A stretch of 43,905 nt of DNA from Synergistaceae bacterium (GTDB taxonomy: Bacteria; Synergistota; Synergistia; Synergistales; Aminobacteriaceae), in assembly GCA_017450125.1 (NCBI GenBank), contig JAFSWZ010000013.1:142282-186186 (forward strand). The letters run 5' to 3'. Position numbers and translations under genes: made by a program. Under the pieces are notes generated by a model. It was not told the origin of the DNA. It saw only the letters and a list, made by a program, of their open reading frames with translations, and did not search any database. This document shows positions 33,862 through 41,407 of the stretch, piece after piece; position 1 is the stretch's first letter; each line of letters begins with the position of its first letter.

Positions 33862-36411
33862 ATGCTCAGGGCATTATTCACAGCAGTAACGGGTGTTCGC
33901 GCTCACCAGACGATGCTCGACGTAACGGGCAACAACATAAGCAACGTAAACACGACCGGCTTCAAGAAGGACAACACGATATTTGCTGACCTGATGTACC
34001 AGGCGAACAAGTACGCATCAGGAGCGGGGGACGCGCGCGGAGGCATAAACCCGGCACAGGTAGGTCTCGGAGTGAGCGTGTCGGCGATAGAGACGATTCA
34101 CACGCAGGGTTCGGGGCAGTACACGGGCAACCCGTCGGACATGATGATTCAGGACAAGGGATTCTTTGTGTACCAGAGCGGCAACCAGCAGCTGTATTCG
34201 CGTTCGGGGGCACTGACGCTCGACGCAAACAGCGATATGGTCATGTCGGGTCAGGGCTACAAGCTGCAGGGCTACGAAATGGAGCTTCAGCCGGCAACAG
34301 GAGAGTACGCGCAGGCGGCGGAGCTTTCGACGGTGAATATTCCGCTGGGGCAGAAGATAGACGCTAAGGCTACAACGCGTGTGGATTACCAGTGCAACCT
34401 TGACAGCAGAAGCAGTGCGTACCTGCCTTACGGGTTTGCGGACCTTCCATTCAACACAAACGCCGCGTGGAACGGGAGCACTACGGGCAAAGCCTTAGTC
34501 TCGATGAACGGCACGGAGTACGAGATGGCATTTGTTACGGACTTCAACGCGTCTGCAAATCTTGACGGTTCAGGCATAAACTATCTCACGGTTTCGATGC
34601 AGAATGCCGGGCAGACCACAGACCTGACATTTGACATGACGAACGTAAATGGCGAGACAGGCCTTCCTACACTTTCGCTCCCCAAGATAAACATCAATGC
34701 TGAGGGCGAATATGTTTTAACCAAAGAAGTCGAGACCGGCGACGAAGGAACGTTTGTCGGCTGGCTGAGCAACTCGCTTGAATTTGTGGATGCCGTAGAT
34801 GATATTCCGGCGGGAACAGTACAGAGCACGCTTGATACATACATGCCGATCTACAAATTCCCGGGCTCAACTCCTCCGAAGTATTTTGCGGTGGAGTATG
34901 ACGACATTTCCGGGACTATGAAGGTACGTTCGCTGTCGTTCCTTGACGCGGACGGAAACGACGTAACCAACCGTGCAACTACAGCCGGGCTTGCGGCAGA
35001 CCTCGAGAACGAGGAAGCACTCGGCGGCACGAGCATAAAGCCGAACCCTGCAGTATTCACGTACAACATCAAGGACAACATGAACTACACGAACTTCCGT
35101 CTGTCAGGAGCACCTACGCTGACCACAGAGAATGCGGCAGACGGCGAGCCGGTGAACGTAGCGTATGACTTCATCGCAGAGTTCGACGAGAGCGTAGACC
35201 GCGCTGACGGCATCAACTCCGACATGTCTACGAACGCTTCAAAAATGACGCTGTGGTATTACGGCTGGAGCAATGCTGACTGGGTAGCCTCGAACAACGG
35301 CACGGAGATTACCGCTGAAGTACAGCCCAGAATGCACAAACTTGAAGCCACAGTGTACTTCAACGCAGACGGAACGTTTGACTCCGTGAACTGGGAAGAT
35401 GTCAACAACGACAACGCACCGGCGGGCTACCGTATTGTTGCAGGTTCAGTGCCTTACGGCGGAGACGGCGACGTTGGGCCGAACTTACAGATAAGCGTCG
35501 GCACGTCAAGCCAGGCTTCCTCCGCGACTGACACCCTGAACTTCCAGCAGGCCAAGAGCCTCGATATTCCCGGCGACGTTTCATCAGCAGGAGAGTGGAG
35601 CACCGTAGCTTCAACGTATCAGGGCGGCTACCATGCAACGAAGCTCACGATTTACGACGACAACGGCAAGACACACACTCTCGAAGTAACCTTCAAGAAG
35701 CTCACGGAGAACCGCTGGAGGTGGGAAGCGTTTCTTGTCGAGAAGGACGAGTCGGGGCAGGATAAGCTCGTGAACATCATACCTGAACCGCATTCAGGAG
35801 AAATTGAGTTTGACGGTTCGGGAAGGATAAGCAACGCAGTAACCAGCGACAACCAGAGGCGCGGAACTGACGACACGCACCCGAACGCAGAGGTAGAAAT
35901 CTCTCTGCCCTTCAGCCTCAACGGCCAGCCCAACAGTGTTATCACGCTGAACTTCGGCGGCGGAGTCGGCAAGGGCGGAGAAGCACTCGACGGCGTAACT
36001 CAGTTCGCCTCCGAGACCACCACGAAGCCCATCTATCAGGACGGCTACACGATGGGAGTCCTCAAGAACTATTCCGTAGCAGTCGACGGCGTAATCACAG
36101 GAAGCTACGACAACGGCATAAACATTCCGCTGTACCGTGTGGCACTCGCAACCTTCGCCAACGAGCAGGGCCTCGAGAAAGTCGGAAACACGATGTTTCA
36201 GGCCACAGTGAACTCCGGCAACGCCAACATCGACGGAGCAACAACGAACGGCAAGGGCTCTATAATGTCGCAGTACGTTGAGATGTCCAACGTCGACCTG
36301 ACGGAGGAATTTACGCACCTCATCATTGCCCAGAGAGGCTTCCAGGCCAACACAAGAGTCGTAACGGTGAGCGACCAGATACTTGAAGAAGTCGTGAACC
36401 TGAAGAGATAA
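33862..36411 (+). CDS. flgE: Flagellar hook protein FlgE (long form)
   Basis: An 849-residue hook subunit, about twice the E. coli length. The N-terminus (MLRALFTAVTGVRAHQTMLDVTGNNISNVNTTGFKK) and C-terminus (EFTHLIIAQRGFQANTRVVTVSDQILEEVVNLKR) are the standard D0 domains. The extra length is in the surface-exposed middle (about 180-600), rich in Asp, Asn, Thr and Ser. The late core (LNFQQAKSLDIPGD through NNGINIPLYRVALATFANEQGL) rejoins the conserved pattern. Gap and promoter signal upstream suggest separate control from fliE-flgD. Confidence 0.95.
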   Translation: MLRALFTAVTGVRAHQTMLDVTGNNISNVNTTGFKKDNTIFADLMYQANKYASGAGDARGGINPAQVGLGVSVSAIETIHTQGSGQYTGNPSDMMIQDKGFFVYQSGNQQLYSRSGALTLDANSDMVMSGQGYKLQGYEMELQPATGEYAQAAELSTVNIPLGQKIDAKATTRVDYQCNLDSRSSAYLPYGFADLPFNTNAAWNGSTTGKALVSMNGTEYEMAFVTDFNASANLDGSGINYLTVSMQNAGQTTDLTFDMTNVNGETGLPTLSLPKININAEGEYVLTKEVETGDEGTFVGWLSNSLEFVDAVDDIPAGTVQSTLDTYMPIYKFPGSTPPKYFAVEYDDISGTMKVRSLSFLDADGNDVTNRATTAGLAADLENEEALGGTSIKPNPAVFTYNIKDNMNYTNFRLSGAPTLTTENAADGEPVNVAYDFIAEFDESVDRADGINSDMSTNASKMTLWYYGWSNADWVASNNGTEITAEVQPRMHKLEATVYFNADGTFDSVNWEDVNNDNAPAGYRIVAGSVPYGGDGDVGPNLQISVGTSSQASSATDTLNFQQAKSLDIPGDVSSAGEWSTVASTYQGGYHATKLTIYDDNGKTHTLEVTFKKLTENRWRWEAFLVEKDESGQDKLVNIIPEPHSGEIEFDGSGRISNAVTSDNQRRGTDDTHPNAEVEISLPFSLNGQPNSVITLNFGGGVGKGGEALDGVTQFASETTTKPIYQDGYTMGVLKNYSVAVDGVITGSYDNGINIPLYRVALATFANEQGLEKVGNTMFQATVNSGNANIDGATTNGKGSIMSQYVEMSNVDLTEEFTHLIIAQRGFQANTRVVTVSDQILEEVVNLKR

Positions 36412-36427
36412 ACGGAAAGATAAAGCA

Positions 36428-36461
36428 TTCCCCCCGCTCGTCAATGGGCAGGGGGATTTTT
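36428..36461 (+). terminator. Terminator after flgE
   Basis: CCCCC and GGGGG arms close a stem that continues through GCTC/GGGC across one C-A mismatch, with a GTCAAT loop, and five T residues follow. It ends the flagellar transcript 17 nt after the flgE stop and before the convergent gene at 36476. Confidence 0.85.
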
Positions 36462-36475
36462 GTGCGTTTTTGCGC

Positions 36476-37129
36476 CTAGTCCAAGCTCCACTCAAACGGC
36501 AGGTCGCCCGGATCACTCTCTGCCGGTTTAGCGGGCTCTGTCTTGGCCGGAGGGTCTTCGTCGTCGTAATCCGCGTCGAATGCCCTGTTGCGACGCTCAA
36601 TCTCCGACTTCATGGGCTTCACTTCTACGTAGGTTGAGGCGTTGTTGATGACGAACCACAGGCCGTCAAAATCCTTCACCCACACGAACCGCAGGCTGTC
36701 CGCTCCCGAGCTCCTCAGAGGAACGCGAAGGTACGTGCTCTCCCTCTGCGGCTGTCCCTCGAACATCAGCTCGAAGTCGTCAGGGTTCATCGCGTAGTTG
36801 TTCTCTGGGGACGAACCCTCAGCAAAGCTCCTGAAGATATGCTGGTATGCCGGGCTCTTCAGCCTCTCCGCAAACGTAGAGTAGTACTGCGAACGGTCTA
36901 TAGGTGTCTCTGAACGCAGAACGTACCGCAGCATCTTTCCGCCCTCCGTGCGTGTGTCCTCATTGATGTACGCAAACACCGCCTCAAAGTACAGCTTCAC
37001 CGCTCCCTTGTACGTCTTGGCCTCTGTCTGGTAGCGCGCTTTGAACTCCTTGTAGGTCTTCGGCAAAGCAGCATCAGCAGCAGCACACAGCATCACCACA
37101 AGCAGGGCCGCAAGAATTGTACGCTTCAT
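36476..37129 (-). CDS. Secreted protein of unknown function (217 aa)
   Basis: I do not recognise the family. A signal peptide (MKRTILAALLVVMLCAAADA) is followed by a mixed helix/strand domain with PKTYKEFKARYQTEAKTYKG, FEAVFAYINEDTRTEGGKML and FVWVKDFDGLWFVINNAS. The tail is charged and Pro/Asp-rich with no fold expected. A good Shine-Dalgarno (GGAGG) lies before the ATG. It follows the gene at 37144 by 14 nt on the same strand, so the two are likely co-transcribed and both act outside the cytoplasm. Confidence 0.8.
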   Translation of the reverse strand: MKRTILAALLVVMLCAAADAALPKTYKEFKARYQTEAKTYKGAVKLYFEAVFAYINEDTRTEGGKMLRYVLRSETPIDRSQYYSTFAERLKSPAYQHIFRSFAEGSSPENNYAMNPDDFELMFEGQPQRESTYLRVPLRSSGADSLRFVWVKDFDGLWFVINNASTYVEVKPMKSEIERRNRAFDADYDDEDPPAKTEPAKPAESDPGDLPFEWSLD

Positions 37130-37143
37130 TGTTCACTGCCTCC

Positions 37144-37731
37144 TTATCTCACGTAATACATCTTGTCCATGATTGCACTTCCGGCGAAGTCGTAGGAAGT
37201 CATCGGGCCTTCGGACGTTACCTTGAACACGTGCCCGTAATATCCTTTCGAGCGTCCCGAGCACTGGTCGATTCCGCGCATTCCCTTGAGGGACTTGATG
37301 TGGTCAGGCTGTGCCCCCCAGTCGCGAATGTTCATGTTGATTCCCGCGAAGCCGTAAAACTCTTTGTCGCACAGAATACACTTCCAGCCCAGCAGCTTCT
37401 GGCTCAGTGCCCCTCCGCCCTTGACCACAAGAATCCTGTTCATGTTCTGCGCGATGAAGTCGATGTTCACGTTGCGCGTGCCCGTCTTCTTGTAGGCGTG
37501 GATCGTTGAGCCGTTCACGCACCTCTTCTCGACGCGCTTGTTCCTGTCGGAGAGCAGAAAGATTCTGCTGGCCTGCTCCTCCATCTTCACATAGTCGACA
37601 GGGTCTCCCTTGAAGGCAAGAAATGTCTCGTTGCACAGGACGCACTGGTAGTTGTCGAGGTCAATCTTCACCTCTGCACAGGCACTCCCCGCAAGAACTA
37701 GCACGAACACCATAGCTATAAGTTTCTTCAT
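37144..37731 (-). CDS. Secreted protein with duplicated CxxC motif
   Basis: A 195-residue protein with signal peptide MKKLIAMVFVLVLAGSACA. It contains two similar segments, YQCVLCNETFLAFKG (near the N-terminus) and WKCILCDKEFYGFAG (about residues 115-129), each with a CxxC. Two further single cysteines occur (EKRCVNG, IDQCSG). The pattern suggests an internal duplication and either a structural metal site or disulphides. I recognise no named family. AAGGAGG precedes the ATG. It is divergent from the SH3-like pair at 37811 and shares an 80-nt gap with it. Confidence 0.8.
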   Translation of the reverse strand: MKKLIAMVFVLVLAGSACAEVKIDLDNYQCVLCNETFLAFKGDPVDYVKMEEQASRIFLLSDRNKRVEKRCVNGSTIHAYKKTGTRNVNIDFIAQNMNRILVVKGGGALSQKLLGWKCILCDKEFYGFAGINMNIRDWGAQPDHIKSLKGMRGIDQCSGRSKGYYGHVFKVTSEGPMTSYDFAGSAIMDKMYYVR

Positions 37732-37765
37732 GACAATACCTCCTTGATGAATGTTATTGTGCTTA

Positions 37766-37774
37766 TGTTATCAT
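37766..37774 (+). promoter_or_regulatory. Extended -10 promoter for the SH3-like gene pair
   Basis: TGTTATCAT is a TGn extended -10 ending 36 nt before the TTG start at 37811. TTGATG at 37744-37749 could be a -35 at 19-nt spacing. Confidence 0.45.
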
Positions 37775-37810
37775 TTCCACATCCTCAGACAAAGAAGGAG
37801 GCTTCAGATT

Positions 37811-38464
37811 TTGAGGAAGGTTATCGCGGTTGTGTGGGTGATTTTGCTGTGCGGCACTGCTTGGGGAATGGACTTTCCGACAATCGGCCAGTGCAACGGA
37901 CGGAACATCAGGCTCAGGGAGTTTCCCGGCCCTAAGGGCAAGACTGCTGGCTACGTGAACACCGGCACAGAGCTGGTTATTCTTGGCGACGTAACAGTGA
38001 ACGACCAGAGGTGGTTCAAGGTAGATCATCCGCTGAGGAAGGGCAACGTGTGGATTCCTGCGCAGTACGTCATCTTCACGGGGGAAAGAGCGGAGGAGAT
38101 ATTCGTCAGGGTGAGGCTAATGCTCGGTATCAACCAGAACAAAACCCGCGCAATTTTAGGCCGTCCCGACAACTTCGACATTGACAGGCTCGAGTATCCC
38201 GGCCTAAGATTGTGGTACGACTCCTTCAGCCTTCAGCGTGCAGAAGTTTCGCGGCGTGGATTTGCTTTCGGCGGCGTGAACGTCGGGGACAAGCCCGGAG
38301 CACTCGCGGCACTCGGAATGCCTGAGGGCTGGGATAAAGATAACGACACGTGGACGCTTGAGGGTGCTGGCGGCGAGGCGATGAGCTTCGTATTCAGCGA
38401 GAAAGGCATTGAGAGTATGAGCTGGGAAAGACCAGTGAAGACTAAAGGAGGCAGAAAGCTATGA
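37811..38464 (+). CDS. Secreted SH3-like-domain protein, first of a tandem pair
   Basis: About 217 residues from a TTG start that follows AAGGAGG by 9 nt. The signal peptide is MRKVIAVVWVILLCGTAWG. The first half has a bacterial SH3-like domain (NIRLREFPGPKGKTAGYVN, RWFKVDHPLRKGNVWIPAQYV). The second half (FVRVRLMLGINQNKTRAILG, GLRLWYDSF, GVNVGDKPGALAALGMPE) is shared with the next gene. SH3b domains often bind cell-wall peptides, but no enzyme domain is present. The upstream frame open from 37751 lacks a ribosome site and would spoil the signal peptide. Confidence 0.8.
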   Translation: MRKVIAVVWVILLCGTAWGMDFPTIGQCNGRNIRLREFPGPKGKTAGYVNTGTELVILGDVTVNDQRWFKVDHPLRKGNVWIPAQYVIFTGERAEEIFVRVRLMLGINQNKTRAILGRPDNFDIDRLEYPGLRLWYDSFSLQRAEVSRRGFAFGGVNVGDKPGALAALGMPEGWDKDNDTWTLEGAGGEAMSFVFSEKGIESMSWERPVKTKGGRKL

Positions 38465-39204
38465 AGAAGTTTGCGGTGTTGTTGATGCTGGTGCTGTTCT
38501 GCGGGACGGCATGGGCGGCGAGTTACCCGGAGCTTGGCGCGTGCACAGGTACGAACGTCCGGCTTCGGGAGGATCCCGGCACTGACGGCAGAATCGTCGG
38601 CAAGATCGAGAGCAGGCGGCACGTGTTCGTCATTCTGGACGAGGCGTGGGTTGACGGGGAGAAGTGGTACGAGATAGAGCACCCCACACAAGAAGGCACG
38701 GCGTTCATCTCGGGGCGTTACGTGAACTATGGCTGGTATCACGGCAAGCCGACGGGAAAAGAGTTCGTGAAGGTGCGGCAGATGTTCGGAGTTTACCCCG
38801 AGAAGGCAGAAACACTCTTCGGCAAGGCCAAGAGAGACGAGTTCGGCAACCTGAATTACAACGGGCTGATACTGCGCTACGATGACGAGGACATGATTCA
38901 ACAGGTGCAGATTGAGAAGCGGGGCTATTCACTGGCAGGCATAAGAGTAGGAGACCCGCTCGACAAGCTCTCCGGCCTCGAGATGTCAGACGATGCACGC
39001 AGTGTCCTTGAGGATGTCCTTCACGACTTCAATGATGTAATTACTTCGGAGCATGACGATGATGAACCAGTTGACGGCCCTGAAGGCTGGACGTACACGA
39101 ACCCTGACACGGGAGAGAGCATATTCTTCGAGTTCACCGCCAACAGCAAAGGAGAACCGGTCGTCGGTAGGATTATCTGGACAGCACCTGAAGGTGAAGG
39201 CTAA
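38461..39204 (+). CDS. Secreted SH3-like-domain protein, second of a tandem pair
   Basis: A 247-residue paralogue of the preceding protein. The signal peptide (MKKFAVLLMLVLFCGTAWA), SH3-like domain (NVRLREDPGTDGRIVGKIE, WYEIEHPTQEGTAFISGRYV) and second half (FVKVRQMFGVYPEKAETLFG, GLILRYDDEDMIQQVQIEKRGY, GIRVGDPLDKL) align in the same order. An acidic insert (about 185-205, with EHDDDEPVDGPEG) is unique to this copy. The ATG overlaps the first gene's stop by 4 nt. A recent tandem duplication that has since diverged is the simplest reading. Confidence 0.82.
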   Translation: MKKFAVLLMLVLFCGTAWAASYPELGACTGTNVRLREDPGTDGRIVGKIESRRHVFVILDEAWVDGEKWYEIEHPTQEGTAFISGRYVNYGWYHGKPTGKEFVKVRQMFGVYPEKAETLFGKAKRDEFGNLNYNGLILRYDDEDMIQQVQIEKRGYSLAGIRVGDPLDKLSGLEMSDDARSVLEDVLHDFNDVITSEHDDDEPVDGPEGWTYTNPDTGESIFFEFTANSKGEPVVGRIIWTAPEGEG

Positions 39205-39219
39205 ATCACGCAATCACGG

Positions 39220-39242
39220 GGGGCAAATACAGCCCCTTTTTT
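39220..39242 (+). terminator. Terminator after the SH3-like pair
   Basis: GGGGC (39220-39224) and GCCCC (39232-39236) with an AAATACA loop are followed directly by six T residues. This is a clear intrinsic terminator 15 nt after the stop codon. Confidence 0.85.
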
Positions 39243-39250
39243 GTTATACT
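39242..39250 (+). promoter_or_regulatory. Extended -10 promoter for the GH13 gene
   Basis: TGTTATACT (TGn plus TATACT) begins at the last base of the preceding terminator's T run, 46 nt before the ATG. Confidence 0.5.
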
Positions 39251-39296
39251 ATCGGCAATCCCAAATTTTTTGACGCAAGGAGAGTATTGATTCTTC

Positions 39297-41138
39297 ATGA
39301 ACGTTTTTGAAGCAAGGCTCGCAAGACATTATGACGAACTCAAGTGGCTCTACTACGAACTCTACGGAAGCGACAAGCAGGCATTCGACTACTTCTGCTC
39401 GATGCTCCGCAAGTGCTGGCTTGAACGCAACGACCTCCTCCGCGAACTCGACGAAGCCCGCGAAATAGTCCCGACATGGTACGCCGGAAATGACATTATC
39501 GGAATGATGATGTACTCCGAGTGCTTCGCCAAAGACCTCAAGGGCATAAAGGCACACCTCGATTACGTGCAGGAGTGCGGAGTCAGCTACCTTCACCTTA
39601 TGCCTCTTCTGGACACGCCGAAGGGCAGGAGCGACGGCGGCTACGCAGTGTCTGACTTCAGGAAGGTGCGTCCTGACCTGGGCACGATGGCGGACTTGGC
39701 CGACCTTTCCGCTGAATGCCATTCACGGGGAATAAGCGTGTGCCTGGACTTTGTGATGAACCACACCAGCGAGGATCACGAGTGGGCAAAACATGCGCGC
39801 AGGGGCGAGAAGGAGTATCAGGACAGGTATTTCTTCTTCGACAACTGGGAGATTCCCAACCAGTTCGAGCAGAATCTTCCTGAAGTTTTCCCGACGACAG
39901 CACCGGGCAACTTCACCTACAACGAGGAATCGGGCAAAGTAGTAATGACTACGTTCTACCCGTACCAGTGGGATTTGAATTACCGCAACCCCGTTGTGTT
40001 CAACGACATGACAGAGAACATGCTTTACCTGTGCAATCAGGGAATAGACATCATCCGTCTCGACGCAGTGCCCTACATCTGGAAGACGCTCGGCACGAAC
40101 TGCCGCAACCTCCCGCAGGTTCACACGCTGGTGAGGATTATGCGCATGGCCTGCGAGATAGTCTGCCCGGGCACGCTGCTTCTCGGAGAAGTCGTTATGG
40201 AGCCGTCAAAGGTTGTGCCGTACTTCGGGACAGTCGAGAAGCCGGAATGCCACATGCTGTACAACGTTACGACGATGGCGAGTACATGGCACACGGTAGC
40301 TACGCAGGATACGCGCCTGATGAAGCACCAGCTCGAGAGCGTGTTCTCACTGCCGAAGGAATACGTGTTCCTGAACTACCTGCGCTGCCACGATGACATC
40401 GGCTGGGGACTGGATTACGGGTTCTTGAGGACGTTCGGGATTGACGAGGTTGCTCACAAGAAGTTCCTGAACGATTACTTCAAGGGCGACTTCCGGGATT
40501 CGCCGTCAAGGGGCGAGACCTACAACGACGCTCCAGAGCTCGGCGATGCGAGAATGTGCGGAACTACTGCTTCTCTCTGCGGGCTCGAGTCCGGCAACAA
40601 GGAGATGGCTATACGTCTGGACGTTATGCTTCACGCATTCCTGCTCACACAGAGCGGAATACCCGTGCTGTACAGCGGAGACGAGATAGGCCAGCTCAAC
40701 GACTACACGTACCACGACGACCCCGACAAGGCAGCGGACAGCCGCTACGTACACAGGGGAGCGTTCCGCTGGGAGAATGCGGCCAAGAGAGAGGACATGA
40801 GCACGCCCGAAGGACGAATCTTCAGCGCAGTGCATAAGCTCGTGAGCCTCAGGGACACACAGGCGGTTTTCTCGAACAGTGCGGATACTTGGCTGATTGA
40901 GACGGACAATGACCACGTGCTCGGAATAGGCAGGTACTACGGCGAGAAGACGCAGAAAGAGAAGATGCTGGCGTTCTTCAACTTCAGCGACGAGCCCCAG
41001 ACGATAACGACGAGCGAGAATCTCGGCGGTATCTTCAACTACAGGGACATGATCACGGGGTACATGTTCAAGCCGAACCTTCTCGGTGAGATCAGGCTTG
41101 AGGGCTTCGGGTTCATGTGGCTGCTTGCAGACCTCTAG
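39297..41138 (+). CDS. Amylosucrase-like GH13 enzyme
   Basis: A 613-residue alpha-amylase-superfamily protein with close motif agreement to amylosucrase (GH13_4): YLHLMPLLDTPKGRSDGGYAVS, VMNHTSEDHEWA, IIRLDAVPYIWK with nucleophile Asp256, LLGEVV with acid/base Glu298, and RCHDDIGW with Asp366. The Asp113 in SDGGYAVS and the Arg in DSRYVHRG correspond to the pair that closes the sucrose pocket in the Neisseria enzyme. Such enzymes split sucrose and build alpha-glucan or transfer glucose. No signal peptide, so cytoplasmic. AAGGAG is 14 nt before the ATG, longer than usual. Sucrose hydrolase or glucosyltransferase activity is also possible. Confidence 0.85.
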   Translation: MNVFEARLARHYDELKWLYYELYGSDKQAFDYFCSMLRKCWLERNDLLRELDEAREIVPTWYAGNDIIGMMMYSECFAKDLKGIKAHLDYVQECGVSYLHLMPLLDTPKGRSDGGYAVSDFRKVRPDLGTMADLADLSAECHSRGISVCLDFVMNHTSEDHEWAKHARRGEKEYQDRYFFFDNWEIPNQFEQNLPEVFPTTAPGNFTYNEESGKVVMTTFYPYQWDLNYRNPVVFNDMTENMLYLCNQGIDIIRLDAVPYIWKTLGTNCRNLPQVHTLVRIMRMACEIVCPGTLLLGEVVMEPSKVVPYFGTVEKPECHMLYNVTTMASTWHTVATQDTRLMKHQLESVFSLPKEYVFLNYLRCHDDIGWGLDYGFLRTFGIDEVAHKKFLNDYFKGDFRDSPSRGETYNDAPELGDARMCGTTASLCGLESGNKEMAIRLDVMLHAFLLTQSGIPVLYSGDEIGQLNDYTYHDDPDKAADSRYVHRGAFRWENAAKREDMSTPEGRIFSAVHKLVSLRDTQAVFSNSADTWLIETDNDHVLGIGRYYGEKTQKEKMLAFFNFSDEPQTITTSENLGGIFNYRDMITGYMFKPNLLGEIRLEGFGFMWLLADL

Positions 41139-41158
41139 ACGTAACCAAGACACAACAA

Positions 41159-41186
41159 ATCCCCCGCCGGTGTTCTGACGGGGGAT
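41159..41186. terminator. Shared terminator for the GH13 gene and rubredoxin
   Basis: A perfect 8-bp stem, ATCCCCCG (41159-41166) and CGGGGGAT (41179-41186), with a 12-nt loop lies between two convergent genes. Moderately T-rich sequence follows on each strand. Confidence 0.75.
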
Positions 41187-41204
41187 AATTCTTTGTCTCG
41201 TTGT

Positions 41205-41363
41205 TTACTGAGCCTCGAAGGAATCCTTGCCTACTGCGCACAGGGGGCACACCCAGTCTTCTGGGACATCCTCCCACGCTGTTCCCGGAGCTACTCCGTT
41301 GTCAGGGTCTCCGGCCTCAGGATCGTACACGTAACCGCATACGGTGCATACATACTTTGTCAT
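41205..41363 (-). CDS. Rubredoxin
   Basis: A 52-residue protein beginning [20 protein letters not shown], continuing [16 protein letters not shown] and ending KDSFEAQ. Both CxxC pairs (C6-C9 and C39-C42) that hold the single iron are present, as are the conserved aromatic core and GxxxG-type turns. It is an electron carrier, usually for oxygen or peroxide detoxification or other redox steps in anaerobes. AGGGAGGT precedes the ATG at 41363. It stands alone with its own promoter and terminator, and its partner oxidoreductase is not in the window. Confidence 0.96.
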   Translation of the reverse strand: MTKYVCTVCGYVYDPEAGDPDNGVAPGTAWEDVPEDWVCPLCAVGKDSFEAQ

Positions 41364-41391
41364 TGTACTAACCTCCCTCTATGTTTGGGTT

Positions 41392-41400
41392 ATTATAGCA
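41392..41400 (-). promoter_or_regulatory. Extended -10 promoter for rubredoxin
   Basis: TGCTATAAT on the minus strand is a perfect extended -10, 28 nt before the rubredoxin ATG. No strong -35 is seen. Confidence 0.6.
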
Positions 41401-41407
41401 TAAATGC

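Noticed and set aside
35794-36600. 269-codon minus-strand frame antisense to flgE
   Set aside because: It overlaps the conserved FlgE C-terminus and the downstream terminator, and has no family motif or ribosome site.
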